Positions 6,673 through 14,490 of a DNA stretch of 20,264 bases are shown here, piece by piece. Below the pieces are notes generated by a model. It had not been told where the DNA came from and did no database searches. It worked only from the letters and a program-made list of their open reading frames with translations. The translations under genes were made by a program, and so were the position numbers. Source of the stretch: Marine Group I thaumarchaeote SCGC AAA799-O18 (GTDB lineage: Archaea; Thermoproteota; Nitrososphaeria; Nitrososphaerales; Nitrosopumilaceae). The DNA is taken from contig JOTC01000007.1 of NCBI GenBank assembly GCA_000746705.1, forward strand, positions 1 to 20,264. Reading direction: 5' to 3'. Within the stretch, counting starts at the first letter, position 1; every line of letters begins with the position of its first letter.

Positions 6673-8793
6673 TTATCCAGAACCTCTGACATATCCCCAT
6701 TGTGTTAATGCAGATGCAGCGGCTACCCATGTTCGTAAGTCATCATAAACTGGTATGCCTTTTTTTTCAACCAATTTAGACATTTTTTCTGTGTATGGAC
6801 CACCATTGGCTCCAACCAACAATGGTTTTGCTCTTTTTTTAGAAAAGTTAGAAAGGTAATCAACAATTGTCTCTTCAAGTGGGTCATCTTGGAAAACAAA
6901 CCATGGCATAGCGATATCAATATTTTTTTCATCATAAAATTGTTGAATGACAAATCTATAGTCATCTGCAGTTGCACCTCCGCCTACATCAGCTGGATTA
7001 CCACTATGAATAGGAACAGCAGGTGGAAAACGATCCTTCATTTTTTTGAGAAATTGTGGTGACAACTTTCCTATCGTAAGACCTAATCTTTCTAAATGAT
7101 CAATTCCGCCAATCATAGGACCAGCACCATTACTACACATAGCAACCTTGTTACCCTTTGCATATGGCTGCCAGGCCAAAGCTTTTGCAACTCCGACAAG
7201 TTCTTGATAACTATCTACAGAAATAATTCCAGCCTGCTTAAATGCGCCCATGATAATAGCATTTGAACCACCTAGAGAGCCTGTATGAGATGCAGCTTGT
7301 TTCGCACCAGCGGCACTTCGTCCACTTTTCCATATCACTATAGGTTTCTTTTTTTCTTTCATGACTTGCTTTGCAGCTTTGATAAACTTTCTACCATCAC
7401 CAAATCCTTCGACATAAAGACAAATGACTTTAGTTTGAGGATCACTTCCCGCATATGAAATCATGTCTGCCTCATCAACATCTGACCTGTTTCCATAACT
7501 AATCATCTTTGAAAGACCAAAAGAATCAGCACTTTCCAACATACTAATTCCCATTGTTCCACTTTGAGAGAAGAATGAAACATTGCCAAGTCTTGCGCGA
7601 ACCATTCTTGCTTGACCTTGAAATGCACAATCAAGACGATTTGCAGCATTAAACATTCCAATACAATTTGGACCGATAACTCGTATCTTATGCTTTAATG
7701 ACAGACGTTTTACTTCAGCTTCCATTACAGCTCTGTCGCCACCAAGCTCTTTACCTCCACCTGAAACGATTACAACATTATGAATTCCTTTCTTTGCGCA
7801 CGTCTTCATAACAGGACCACAATGCGCAAGATCAATACAAACAACAACCAGATCAACCTTTGCCTTGATTGATTCTAATGTTGGGAAACATTTGATTCCA
7901 AGAATTTTCTTTTGCTTAGGATTAATTGGATATACTTTGCCTTTGTAATCTTGTTTCCCAAGTGCATCTAATACAGAATTACCAATCTTTCCTGGTGTTG
8001 CAGATGCACCAATTAATGCAACAGATTTTGGAGTAAAGAATTTCTCCATTGATGTTATATTTGGTTTCGCGCGTGAGATTGAATTCTTTTTAATTTCTTT
8101 GTTAAGAATGATTTTTGCATCTACTACATTGTATGATTTTGGATAGACCACAATAGGATTGAAGTCTATACTGTTAATGTAATCCGCATTATCAACCCCA
8201 ATCTTTCCAATTTGAACAAGTGCCTTTGCAAACATATTCAAGTCTATAGGCTTGCTTCCACGAAATCCTTTTAGAATTTTAGAGCCCTTGAGTTCGTTCA
8301 GCATTGATTTTGCGTCTGATGTAGTGATTGGTAGCATTCTAAAAGCAACGTCCTTGAAAATTTCAGTAAGAACACCACCTAGTCCAACCATAATCACAGG
8401 ACCAAACTGTGGATCATTTTGTATTCCAACGATTAACTCAACTCCTTTTGGAACCATTTTCTCAAGTAGAATTCCTTTTACGTTAACACCTTTCTTTTTG
8501 GAAAGTCGTCCATACATATCATTAAACGTCTTTTTTACATCAGCAGTATCATTTACGCCAACCTTAACGCCACCAACATCAGTTTTATGAAGTATTTGCG
8601 GTGAAACAACTTTCATTACTAGAGGAAATCCAAGTCTTTTTGCATCTCTGATTGCTTGATTGGCAGATGTTACTAATGAAAATCCTGGTACTGAAACTTT
8701 ATATTTTTTTAAAATTGATTTGGCAGCCTCTTCTGTAATGATTTTATGATCAGTCTTTATTGTATCGTCAAAAATTTTTGTAATAATATTCAT
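6673..8793 (-). CDS. 3-hydroxypropionyl-CoA synthetase, ADP-forming (acyl-CoA synthetase family)
   Basis: NDP-forming acyl-CoA synthetase of 706 residues, fused in the order ATP-grasp (about 15-235), then CoA-binding and ligase domains (about 250-700). It forms 3-hydroxypropionyl-CoA from acid, CoA and ATP, giving ADP rather than AMP, the energy-saving variant of the thaumarchaeal HP/HB cycle (Nmar_1309-type). Visible motifs: [14 protein letters not shown], whose H69 corresponds to the second phospho-relay histidine of this family; the Rossmann CoA-binding [17 protein letters not shown] at 259-275; VIGPNCIG at 372-379; FFSQSGTMG at 407-415; and [12 protein letters not shown] at 501-512, whose H503 is the expected phosphohistidine. 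ATG at 8793 with a TATA-like box about 30 bp upstream. The partner crotonase follows 31 nt downstream. A 4-hydroxybutyryl-CoA synthetase paralogue is the main alternative; adjacency to the dehydratase favours the 3-HP enzyme. Confidence 0.92.
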   Translation of the reverse strand: MNIITKIFDDTIKTDHKIITEEAAKSILKKYKVSVPGFSLVTSANQAIRDAKRLGFPLVMKVVSPQILHKTDVGGVKVGVNDTADVKKTFNDMYGRLSKKKGVNVKGILLEKMVPKGVELIVGIQNDPQFGPVIMVGLGGVLTEIFKDVAFRMLPITTSDAKSMLNELKGSKILKGFRGSKPIDLNMFAKALVQIGKIGVDNADYINSIDFNPIVVYPKSYNVVDAKIILNKEIKKNSISRAKPNITSMEKFFTPKSVALIGASATPGKIGNSVLDALGKQDYKGKVYPINPKQKKILGIKCFPTLESIKAKVDLVVVCIDLAHCGPVMKTCAKKGIHNVVIVSGGGKELGGDRAVMEAEVKRLSLKHKIRVIGPNCIGMFNAANRLDCAFQGQARMVRARLGNVSFFSQSGTMGISMLESADSFGLSKMISYGNRSDVDEADMISYAGSDPQTKVICLYVEGFGDGRKFIKAAKQVMKEKKKPIVIWKSGRSAAGAKQAASHTGSLGGSNAIIMGAFKQAGIISVDSYQELVGVAKALAWQPYAKGNKVAMCSNGAGPMIGGIDHLERLGLTIGKLSPQFLKKMKDRFPPAVPIHSGNPADVGGGATADDYRFVIQQFYDEKNIDIAMPWFVFQDDPLEETIVDYLSNFSKKRAKPLLVGANGGPYTEKMSKLVEKKGIPVYDDLRTWVAAASALTQWGYVRGSG

Positions 8794-8818
8794 AGTAGAT
8801 CGATCAAAAAATTTCTTG

Positions 8819-8829
8819 ATATATTAAAC
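8819..8829 (-). promoter_or_regulatory. TATA-like promoter of the 3-hydroxypropionyl-CoA synthetase/dehydratase operon
   Basis: GTTTAATATATC on the minus strand, preceded by AAA that could be part of a BRE, centred about 30 bp before ATG 8793. It fills most of the 41-nt gap after the amidotransferase gene, so the synthetase-crotonase pair can be transcribed separately. Confidence 0.45.
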
Positions 8830-8834
8830 TTTGG

Positions 8835-9512
8835 TCATATGGAAAATTCATTTTTAAAATTCTTGTAAAAAATACTTATGTTTTGTTTTAATACGGAAAA
8901 ATTTTTTTCGATATCATTGAGAATTTTCTCCTTCTCGTTCTGGGAGATACTATGTGTACTAACAAGCCATGAATTAATCATTGATTCATCTGCTTCCAAA
9001 TGAAATTGTAGTCCAACTGCGGTTCCAATTTTAAATGCTTGGTTTGGATAATCGCTCGAATGTACTAATCTAACCGCATTTTGTGGAAGGGTAAAAGTTT
9101 CCTCATGCCAATGAAATGCTGTAAATGGACTCTTAAATCCAGTAAAAAGATCTGATATACTTTTGTCCTCAAGTCTTAAATCGTCGAAAAAACCAATTTC
9201 CTTTTTTGTACCATGATATACGCTGGCACCAAAAGCCTTTGCAATTAACTGGGAACCAAGACATATGCCAAGTACTGGTATACTACTACGCACATAGTTT
9301 TGTATCAAATCCATTTCATTGGAAAGATATCCAAGATCATCATTTACACTTTCAGGTGCACCTAAAATAATTAATAATGAATATCTTTTAGAAGGAATTT
9401 TTTCTTGTTTTGCCTGAATAGTTTCTATTACATAACCATCAGACTCTAGGAGTTGCCGAAAAAGCCCTAGTCCCTCTGATCTTGCGTTCTGAATTACTAA
9501 TACATTATTCAT
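8835..9512 (-). CDS. Class I glutamine amidotransferase (GMP synthase subunit A-like)
   Basis: A 225-residue stand-alone class I amidotransferase domain of the type often annotated as GMP-synthase-like. It has the full glutaminase triad: nucleophile C84 in VLGICLGSQLIAKAFG, and H171 and E173 in GLQFHLEADESM. Other family marks are LLIILGAPESVNDD at 46-59 and FHWHEETFTLP at 133-143. Such proteins release ammonia from glutamine or act on gamma-glutamyl compounds; no synthetase partner lies beside it, so the acceptor is unknown. It is unlikely to be true GuaA-N, since no PP-ATPase gene is nearby. Divergent from the small TOPRIM gene across a 46-bp AT-rich gap, and followed by the carbon-fixation synthetase on the same strand. 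Confidence 0.88.
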   Translation of the reverse strand: MNNVLVIQNARSEGLGLFRQLLESDGYVIETIQAKQEKIPSKRYSLLIILGAPESVNDDLGYLSNEMDLIQNYVRSSIPVLGICLGSQLIAKAFGASVYHGTKKEIGFFDDLRLEDKSISDLFTGFKSPFTAFHWHEETFTLPQNAVRLVHSSDYPNQAFKIGTAVGLQFHLEADESMINSWLVSTHSISQNEKEKILNDIEKNFSVLKQNISIFYKNFKNEFSI

Positions 9513-9558
9513 ATTGCAAATTTTTTAAATTTCATTATATGTTAGTTGTTAATATCTA
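9513..9558. promoter_or_regulatory. Divergent AT-rich promoter region, amidotransferase / TOPRIM gene
   Basis: Only 46 bp separate the two divergent ATG codons. The stretch holds TTTTTTAAAT and ATTATATG, either of which can act as a TATA element 22-34 bp from each start. No Shine-Dalgarno sequence is visible on either side, so both mRNAs are probably leaderless or nearly so. Confidence 0.4.
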
Positions 9559-9942
9559 ATGGAATTTTCAGAGAAAGAAATTGATGATATAAAAAAATTC
9601 ATAAAACATCTCAATTCTAAAAAGGAAAGCGTAGTCATAGTAGAAGGAAAACGTGATTCCAACGCACTAAAAAAATTGGGTTTTTCAGGAAAAATTCTAG
9701 AATTTCATAGTTTCAAGGGGATAGTAAAATTTTCTGATTCTGTTGCGAAATACAAAAACATCATTCTGCTTTTAGACGGTGATAGGAAAGGTAGATACTT
9801 GACAAAAAGGATTATCGATCTACTAGAACATAGAACTAAAATTGATCTTTCATTTAAGAAAAAATTAATTTCAATTACAAAAGGCAAAATACGGTTTATC
9901 GAACAGTTGATTTGTTACAAACCTATACAGTTTAAAATTTAA
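9559..9942 (+). CDS. Small TOPRIM-domain protein (UPF0292/RnmV-like)
   Basis: A 127-residue protein made almost only of a TOPRIM domain. The catalytic acidic set is present: E29 in VVIVEGKRDSNALKKLG, and D73 and D75 in ILLLDGDRKGRYLTKR. It resembles the archaeal UPF0292 group and the TOPRIM of ribonuclease M5-type proteins, which cut or join nucleic acid using divalent metal. Its actual substrate is unknown. The DGDR-x-G motif is shared with DnaG in this window, but the protein lacks DnaG flanking domains. ATG at 9559. The stop TAA overlaps the convergent gdhA stop by 4 bases (9939-9942). Confidence 0.8.
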   Translation: MEFSEKEIDDIKKFIKHLNSKKESVVIVEGKRDSNALKKLGFSGKILEFHSFKGIVKFSDSVAKYKNIILLLDGDRKGRYLTKRIIDLLEHRTKIDLSFKKKLISITKGKIRFIEQLICYKPIQFKI

Positions 9943-11213
9943 GGCCAAATGCCTTTATGATTAAATGCTTCTAGCACACGTTCTACAGCCAATACCATAG
10001 CAGCTCTCCTATTGTCAATGTTATGTTTTTTCGAAAGTTCATGCATATCACTCAAGCCTTTGACAATTTTAGCTTCCATCTTACTTGCAACTTCGTCGAA
10101 TGTCCAATAATAGCCCATGTTGTTTTGCACCCACTCCAGATAAGATATACAAACACCACCGGAATTTGCTAAGATGTCCGGTATAACAAAAATTCCTTTC
10201 TTGTGAAGAACCGGATCAGCTTCAGGTAAAGTAGGACCGTTTGCAGCTTCACCAATAATCTTACATTTTAATTTCTCTGCAATTTCAGCAGTGATTTGGT
10301 TTTCAAGTGCACCAGGAACCAATACTTCGCATTCCGTTGTCAGCAACTCTTCTGTTGAAATTTCTTTGCTGCCTGGATAACCAACCACTGATCCTTCCTT
10401 TTGTTTCCAATCAATTAATTCCTGAACTTTGAATCCATCAGGAACTAGAATTGAACCTTTCGAATCACTTGCTGCAATACATTTTGCGCCCATTTTTTCT
10501 AGATATTCACCAGAAAAGGTTGACGCATTTCCAAATCCTTGCAGTACAACCTTAGCTCCTTTAAGTTCAACATTCAAAATTTTTGCTGCCTCTCTTATAC
10601 AATAAGCATTACCTAAACCTGTAGCAACATTTCGTGCAAGAGAACCACCCACAGGAATTGGTTTTCCAGTAATAGTTCCTGGAGAATAATTATTTCCACT
10701 CATTTTGGTAAATGTATCCATAATCTGTGTCATCTCTTTTCCAGTTGTATAAACATCTGGAGCAGGAATATCTTTTTGTGGACCAATCACTTCAGCAATT
10801 CTAGATGCAAACTGCCGCGTTAATCTTTCAAGCTCACCATCACTAAGTTTTTCTTTTTTAGGGTTTACAAAAATTCCTCCCTTACCACCACCTAGTGGAA
10901 CGTCAACAACTGCACACTTCCATGTCATCCAAGAAGAAAGAGCCATCACTTCTCGTTCCATGTATTTAACACCACCTTCTGGGTCAAAGTATCTTATACC
11001 GCCTTTGTACGGACCTCTATCATTGTTATGCTGACATCTAAATCCTGTAAATACTCTAATTGAGCCGTTATCCATTTTTACCGGAACTTTGAGCCGAAGA
11101 AACCTATTTGGCATGATCAAATAATCTCTTATGCCTTGATCAGTTATTCCTAAAACATCACATGCATCATTAACTTGTTTTGATGCATTTTCAAATGGAT
11201 CCGGTTGAGTCAA
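9939..11213 (-). CDS. gdhA: Glutamate dehydrogenase
   Basis: Cytoplasmic NAD(P)-dependent enzyme that makes glutamate from 2-oxoglutarate and ammonium, a main entry of nitrogen into metabolism in an ammonia oxidiser. The 424 residues match the usual hexameric GDH length. Seen: substrate-site lysines in GPYKGGIRYFDP (K70) and WMTWKCAV (K99); the catalytic signature VPLGGGKGGIFVNP with K111; DIPAPDVYT; and the Rossmann dinucleotide site VVLQGFGNASTFSGEYL in the second domain. The start is TTG at 11213 with no Shine-Dalgarno sequence; a TATA-like box about 29 bp upstream fits a leaderless transcript. Cofactor choice (NAD or NADP) is not read with confidence. Its 3' end overlaps the TOPRIM gene by 4 bases. 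Confidence 0.95.
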   Translation of the reverse strand: MTQPDPFENASKQVNDACDVLGITDQGIRDYLIMPNRFLRLKVPVKMDNGSIRVFTGFRCQHNNDRGPYKGGIRYFDPEGGVKYMEREVMALSSWMTWKCAVVDVPLGGGKGGIFVNPKKEKLSDGELERLTRQFASRIAEVIGPQKDIPAPDVYTTGKEMTQIMDTFTKMSGNNYSPGTITGKPIPVGGSLARNVATGLGNAYCIREAAKILNVELKGAKVVLQGFGNASTFSGEYLEKMGAKCIAASDSKGSILVPDGFKVQELIDWKQKEGSVVGYPGSKEISTEELLTTECEVLVPGALENQITAEIAEKLKCKIIGEAANGPTLPEADPVLHKKGIFVIPDILANSGGVCISYLEWVQNNMGYYWTFDEVASKMEAKIVKGLSDMHELSKKHNIDNRRAAMVLAVERVLEAFNHKGIWP

Positions 11214-11235
11214 GATGGATCAGATCTAATTGTAA

Positions 11236-11248
11236 ATTATATTTAAAT
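11236..11248 (-). promoter_or_regulatory. TATA-like promoter of glutamate dehydrogenase
   Basis: ATTTAAATATAAT on the minus strand, centred about 29 bp before TTG 11213, matches the archaeal TATA consensus well and places the transcription start at or next to the start codon. Confidence 0.55.
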
Positions 11249-11298
11249 GTCTCTGGAAAATTGAATATTTTAATCCAAGATATTGTTTGTAAAAAAAT

Positions 11299-11673
11299 TT
11301 AATTGATTAATTCTATGGAATATACTATAGGATTACCTTTTTGTGAGGAAAACAGGCTAGTTAACATTACAGAGAAACCGTATTTTTTCTTACGAAGTTT
11401 AGTTGCTTTTTCTGCCTCCTCATCTGTAACTTTTTTTGCTATACCTTTCATCCATTCACTTTTAGGTTTGCCTTTAAATGAGCAAGTAGCAATCTGAATA
11501 TTTTGATTATTTTTAAGTCTCTTTACTTTGCCGGTATTTTCTCTAGTAATTACATAGATTACATCGTTATCAATTACAAACCAAACTGGAGTTCTAACAG
11601 GAGTACCATCCTTTTTGTATGTTTCAAGATTGATATATTTTTGAGCAAATAACTGTGATATCTTGCTTCCCAT
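11299..11673 (-). CDS. PPOX-class flavin/F420-dependent oxidoreductase family protein
   Basis: A 124-residue split-barrel protein of the pyridoxamine-5'-phosphate-oxidase-like (PPOX) superfamily. The pattern YINLETYKKDGTPVRTPVWF, VIYVITRENTGKVKRLKNN and IQIATCSFKGKPKSEWMKG is close to the Rv2061-type group, often labelled as probable F420-dependent. Members bind FMN or F420 and reduce diverse small molecules; the substrate is unknown here. ATG at 11673 with an AATATAGA-containing box about 23-25 bp upstream. Divergent from psmA and same strand as gdhA with an 85-bp gap. Confident of fold, not of cofactor. Confidence 0.8.
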   Translation of the reverse strand: MGSKISQLFAQKYINLETYKKDGTPVRTPVWFVIDNDVIYVITRENTGKVKRLKNNQNIQIATCSFKGKPKSEWMKGIAKKVTDEEAEKATKLRKKKYGFSVMLTSLFSSQKGNPIVYSIELIN

Positions 11674-11692
11674 ATTTTATCTGAACAAAATC

Positions 11693-11703
11693 TATATTTT
11701 AAT
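11693..11703 (-). promoter_or_regulatory. TATA-like box for the PPOX-fold gene
   Basis: TTAAAATATAG on the minus strand, about 24 bp upstream of ATG 11673, with no Shine-Dalgarno sequence in between. Confidence 0.4.
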
Positions 11704-11754
11704 TCATTTATACACAGGATCGAATAAAAATTAAAGTCTAAATAATAACTAACC

Positions 11755-11764
11755 CTTAAATTAA
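11755..11764 (+). promoter_or_regulatory. TATA-like box for psmA
   Basis: CTTAAATTAA centred about 28 bp before ATG 11787; no Shine-Dalgarno sequence precedes the ATG, so a leaderless mRNA is likely. A second AT-rich run (TAAATAATA near 11740) is farther away. Confidence 0.4.
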
Positions 11765-11786
11765 CTAGTAATCAAATCGTCATATT

Positions 11787-12515
11787 ATGATGGCATCACG
11801 CGGTTACGATATGACTCCTACAATGTATTCTCCTGATGGTCGAATTTATCAAGTTGAATATGCTATTGAGACAGTAAAAAGAGGTACACTCGCAATTGGA
11901 ATACAAGCTAGTGATGGTGTTGTAATTGCTGTTGAAGAAAAATCACGAGATCTTCAGGTTGAAGAATTAACACAAAAAATATTTCAAGTAGACGACCATA
12001 TTGGGGTGGCTGCCGCTGGTTATATCCCTGATGCACGTGTTCAAGTAGATAATGCACGGTTTTTTGCACAAAGTAACAAACTGACTTATGATGAGCCTGT
12101 TGATGTAGAAACAGTTGCAAAACATTTAGCGGATCAATCACACCAATTTACACAATATTCTGGAGTACGTCCATTCGGTGTTGCATTAATTATTGGAGGA
12201 ATAGATAAAAAAGGTGCCAGAATCTTCGTGACTGATCCAAGTGGTACATTTGTTGCATATTCTGCGGTTGCAATAGGTGCTAATTCAGATGAGGTTTCTG
12301 ACTTTTTGGAAAAGAATTACAAAAACGATTTAACAATTGATGGAGCTATTTTATTGGCAATTTCTGCGATAAACCTGAAGAGTGATGAAAAAGGCGTAAA
12401 ACACATCAAAATGTCAACGATTAGATCAGATACAAAACTCTTAGAGCGTGTACCTCTTAGTGAACTCGAAAAACATGTACATGCAACAGAAACCAAACCC
12501 GCAAAAAAAGAATAA
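11787..12515 (+). CDS. psmA: 20S proteasome subunit alpha
   Basis: Alpha subunit of the 20S proteasome, forming the outer heptameric rings that gate substrate entry. The 242 residues begin with the N-terminal gate and H0 helix region, GYDMTPTMYSPDGRIYQVEY, the diagnostic alpha-type proteasome signature. GTLAIGIQASDGVVIAVEE and IGVAAAGYIPDARVQVDNAR are also typical. No N-terminal catalytic threonine or propeptide is present, as expected for alpha. The C-terminal tail is Lys/Glu-rich (ETKPAKKE). Two ATG codons lie in tandem (11787 and 11790), so the protein may be one residue shorter. The beta subunit is not in the window. The UbiE-like gene follows 36 nt downstream with its own TATA-like box. 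Confidence 0.95.
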   Translation: MMASRGYDMTPTMYSPDGRIYQVEYAIETVKRGTLAIGIQASDGVVIAVEEKSRDLQVEELTQKIFQVDDHIGVAAAGYIPDARVQVDNARFFAQSNKLTYDEPVDVETVAKHLADQSHQFTQYSGVRPFGVALIIGGIDKKGARIFVTDPSGTFVAYSAVAIGANSDEVSDFLEKNYKNDLTIDGAILLAISAINLKSDEKGVKHIKMSTIRSDTKLLERVPLSELEKHVHATETKPAKKE

Positions 12516-12522
12516 AGTACAG

Positions 12523-12532
12523 ATTATAATAT
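12523..12532 (+). promoter_or_regulatory. TATA-like box for the UbiE-like methyltransferase gene
   Basis: ATTATAATAT lies in the 36-nt gap after psmA, about 24 bp before ATG 12552. Confidence 0.35.
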
Positions 12533-12551
12533 CAAAAATAATAGTTTCCCT

Positions 12552-13241
12552 ATGGGTTTAGGTAGTTATTGGGGTGAAGTGCTTGATGTTCTACAGGAAA
12601 TTATTCCTGTCTACGATAAGGTCAATTCGTATATTTCATTTGGAAAGGATTCTGAACATCGTAAACGGGCTATTAACGGCAGGATAAAAAAGGGTGATAA
12701 AATACTGGATGCGGGTTCAGGATTTGGAAACATGTCAAAAACTGCTTTAGATCTTGTAAATGGAGATGCCCATATTGTGCTATACGATCCTCTTTTGCAG
12801 ATGATAAAAAATAATGATAGACTTTTTCAAGAAAAACCGGAAGCAATCTGTGGGGTGTTTGAGCACGTACCGTTTAAGAGTAAACAGTTTGATGTTGTTC
12901 TTTCTGGATATTCTTTACGTGATGCAATCAGTCTACTTAAAGCCATTTCAGAGATTCATCGAGTATTGAAAAAAGGTGGCAAATGGATTATTGTTGATTT
13001 AGGAAAGCCGGATGAATCAATTGTTAGGTTTGGTGTTTCATTTTATCTCAAATTAATATTACCAGTTGTAGCATATATGGCAGGAGGAAGACTGGGATTA
13101 AAATTTGCAGCATTACACAGAACGTTCAAACTTTGGCCTAAAAATAAAAAACTCGAATCAATGCTTCTTGAGAAATTTACTAGTGTTGAATTTGAGAAAG
13201 ATCTAATGGGTGGTGCTATAATGGTTGCTGCGTATAAATGA
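12552..13241 (+). CDS. UbiE/MenG-like class I SAM-dependent methyltransferase
   Basis: A 229-residue class I methyltransferase. Motif I is ILDAGSGFGNMSKTALDL (51-68), an acidic residue ends the second strand (VLYDP), and FDVVLSGYSLRDAISLLKA with EIHRVLKKGGKWIIVDLGKP is the post-motif block typical of the UbiE/COQ5/MenG family. It opens with a VYDKVNSYISFGKDSEHRKR segment like the N-terminal part of demethylmenaquinone methyltransferases, and has a hydrophobic stretch near 160-180 (FYLKLILPVVAYMAGGR). These archaea make menaquinone, so methylation of a quinone precursor is the best guess. No other quinone genes lie nearby, so the substrate is inferred from family only. Confidence 0.8.
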   Translation: MGLGSYWGEVLDVLQEIIPVYDKVNSYISFGKDSEHRKRAINGRIKKGDKILDAGSGFGNMSKTALDLVNGDAHIVLYDPLLQMIKNNDRLFQEKPEAICGVFEHVPFKSKQFDVVLSGYSLRDAISLLKAISEIHRVLKKGGKWIIVDLGKPDESIVRFGVSFYLKLILPVVAYMAGGRLGLKFAALHRTFKLWPKNKKLESMLLEKFTSVEFEKDLMGGAIMVAAYK

Positions 13242-13260
13242 ATAAAACTAGAATGATACA

Positions 13261-13270
13261 AATATTTAAT
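13261..13270 (+). promoter_or_regulatory. TATA-like box for the TatA/B-like gene
   Basis: AATATTTAAT, centred about 23 bp before ATG 13288, in the 46-nt gap after the methyltransferase. Confidence 0.35.
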
Positions 13271-13287
13271 TTTGTAAGAAAGGTTGC

Positions 13288-13638
13288 ATGTTTATGTTAG
13301 AATATCTGTTGAATATTATTGGAAGTGAATGGATAATAATTATTTTTGTTGCTCTAATCTTACTTTTAGGTACAAACCGTTTTCCTGAAGCAGCAAAAAA
13401 AATAGGCAAAGTAGTAGGTGAATATAACAAAGCAAAAAACGAAATTCAAAATGGAATGAAAGATTATACAAAAGAAAATTTTGAGGTTTCCGGACCTGTG
13501 AAGGATGAAAGAAAAAAACTAGAGATAATGGCAAATACACTAGGAGTGGATTCTAAAAATAAAACCAATGAAGAATTAAAGAAAATAGTAGATAGTAAGA
13601 TTGGGCAGTCACAAAATGAAACACATTCTAAAAAATAA
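13288..13638 (+). CDS. TatA/TatB-like twin-arginine translocase component
   Basis: A 116-residue membrane protein with the TatA/B layout: short N-terminus, one transmembrane helix (about 13-28, WIIIIFVALILLLG), a hinge, an amphipathic helix (RFPEAAKKIGKVVGEYNKAKN, about 31-51), then a charged, disordered tail to residue 116. In TatA the hinge is usually Phe-Gly; here it is Leu-Gly followed by TNRFP, closer to the LGPxRLP hinge of TatB. Archaea normally use only TatA and TatC, so it most likely works as the pore-forming TatA. TatC is not in the window. ATG at 13288, with a second ATG two codons later. Convergent with the DNA methyltransferase. Confidence 0.8.
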   Translation: MFMLEYLLNIIGSEWIIIIFVALILLLGTNRFPEAAKKIGKVVGEYNKAKNEIQNGMKDYTKENFEVSGPVKDERKKLEIMANTLGVDSKNKTNEELKKIVDSKIGQSQNETHSKK

Positions 13639-13654
13639 AAATAGTCAAGTCTTT

Positions 13655-13670
13655 GGTTATTTTTTTAACC
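13655..13670 (+). terminator. Possible terminator between convergent tatA-like and methyltransferase genes
   Basis: GGTTA, a T-rich loop, then TAACC form a small hairpin containing a run of seven T on the + strand. Archaeal termination relies mainly on U-tracts, so this could end the tatA-like transcript. It overlaps the stop codon of the convergent gene. The stem is only 5 bp. Confidence 0.3.
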
Positions 13671-14427
13671 GATAAACATTTTTTTGTAGACGTTTAACTG
13701 CAAAATTATAGTATAGCTTTACAATTTCAAATCCTAAATATCTTCTTCCCAACATCTTACTTATCACTGCTACCTGACCAGAACCAAGGAAAGGGTCCAA
13801 CACTAAATCATTTTTTTCACTAGAATATTGTAGGATTTTTTTAATTATTTCAGCAGGGAGTTTTGTTGGGGTTTTAACATCTCCAGTCCAATATTCCCGT
13901 TTAATGATCCAAACGTCTTCTTTATCTTGATAGTGCAGACTTTTTCCATCAGATGTTTTGGCATTTTTTTTAAATCTTGAATAAGGAAAAAACTTTCGCA
14001 GTTTATTATCCTTACACACAAAAAGACAATGATAATGTGAAGTAACAAACTTTTTTGCCGTAACTACACCAAATTGATACTTCCAGATTATATGATTAAC
14101 CGTTGTAAATCCATTAGCATCTAATGCGGTTAGAATATCTTTAAGGTTGTTCCATCCTGAAAATACATACATACTTCCAGATTTTTTTAAAACACGCTTT
14201 ACTTGTTTCATCCAGATATTTGTAAATTCATAATAATCTTCAGCATTGACTTCACTGTAGCCAGACAAAACTCTTGAGGCAGTTCTATTGTAGTTTGCCT
14301 TTTTAGCCTTGAAATTAATTGCAAAAGGAGGATCAGTTATAACCAAATCTATTTTTCCGTTAGGAATTCCTTTCATACCATCAATACAATCTTGATTGTA
14401 AATTTTATTCACACTGAATTTTTTCAA
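13657..14427 (-). CDS. Orphan DNA methyltransferase (amino-methyltransferase, DPPF type)
   Basis: A 256-residue site-specific DNA methyltransferase acting on an exocyclic amino group (N6-adenine or N4-cytosine). Catalytic motif IV is DLVITDPPFAINF, with DPPF at 32-35. The SAM-binding motif I follows much later as LVLDPFLGSGQVAVISKMLG (209-228), with RRYLGFE as motif II. Motif IV before motif I, with the recognition region between them (about 40-190), is the beta-class order. No restriction endonuclease is visible beside it, so it is a solitary enzyme that may mark DNA for regulation or repair. The start is TTG at 14427. The second residue of motif IV (DPP rather than SPP) leans towards N6-adenine. 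The recognition sequence cannot be told. Confidence 0.87.
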   Translation of the reverse strand: MKKFSVNKIYNQDCIDGMKGIPNGKIDLVITDPPFAINFKAKKANYNRTASRVLSGYSEVNAEDYYEFTNIWMKQVKRVLKKSGSMYVFSGWNNLKDILTALDANGFTTVNHIIWKYQFGVVTAKKFVTSHYHCLFVCKDNKLRKFFPYSRFKKNAKTSDGKSLHYQDKEDVWIIKREYWTGDVKTPTKLPAEIIKKILQYSSEKNDLVLDPFLGSGQVAVISKMLGRRYLGFEIVKLYYNFAVKRLQKNVYRLKK

Positions 14428-14490
14428 TTATTAAAATACTCGTATATTACATAATAATTAAAGAAAAAATATAGAATATAGATAACTGTT

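Noticed and set aside
13655..13670. Inverted repeat as an attachment or transposon end
   Set aside because: Only 5 bp per arm and no recombinase or target duplication; better seen as a weak terminator.
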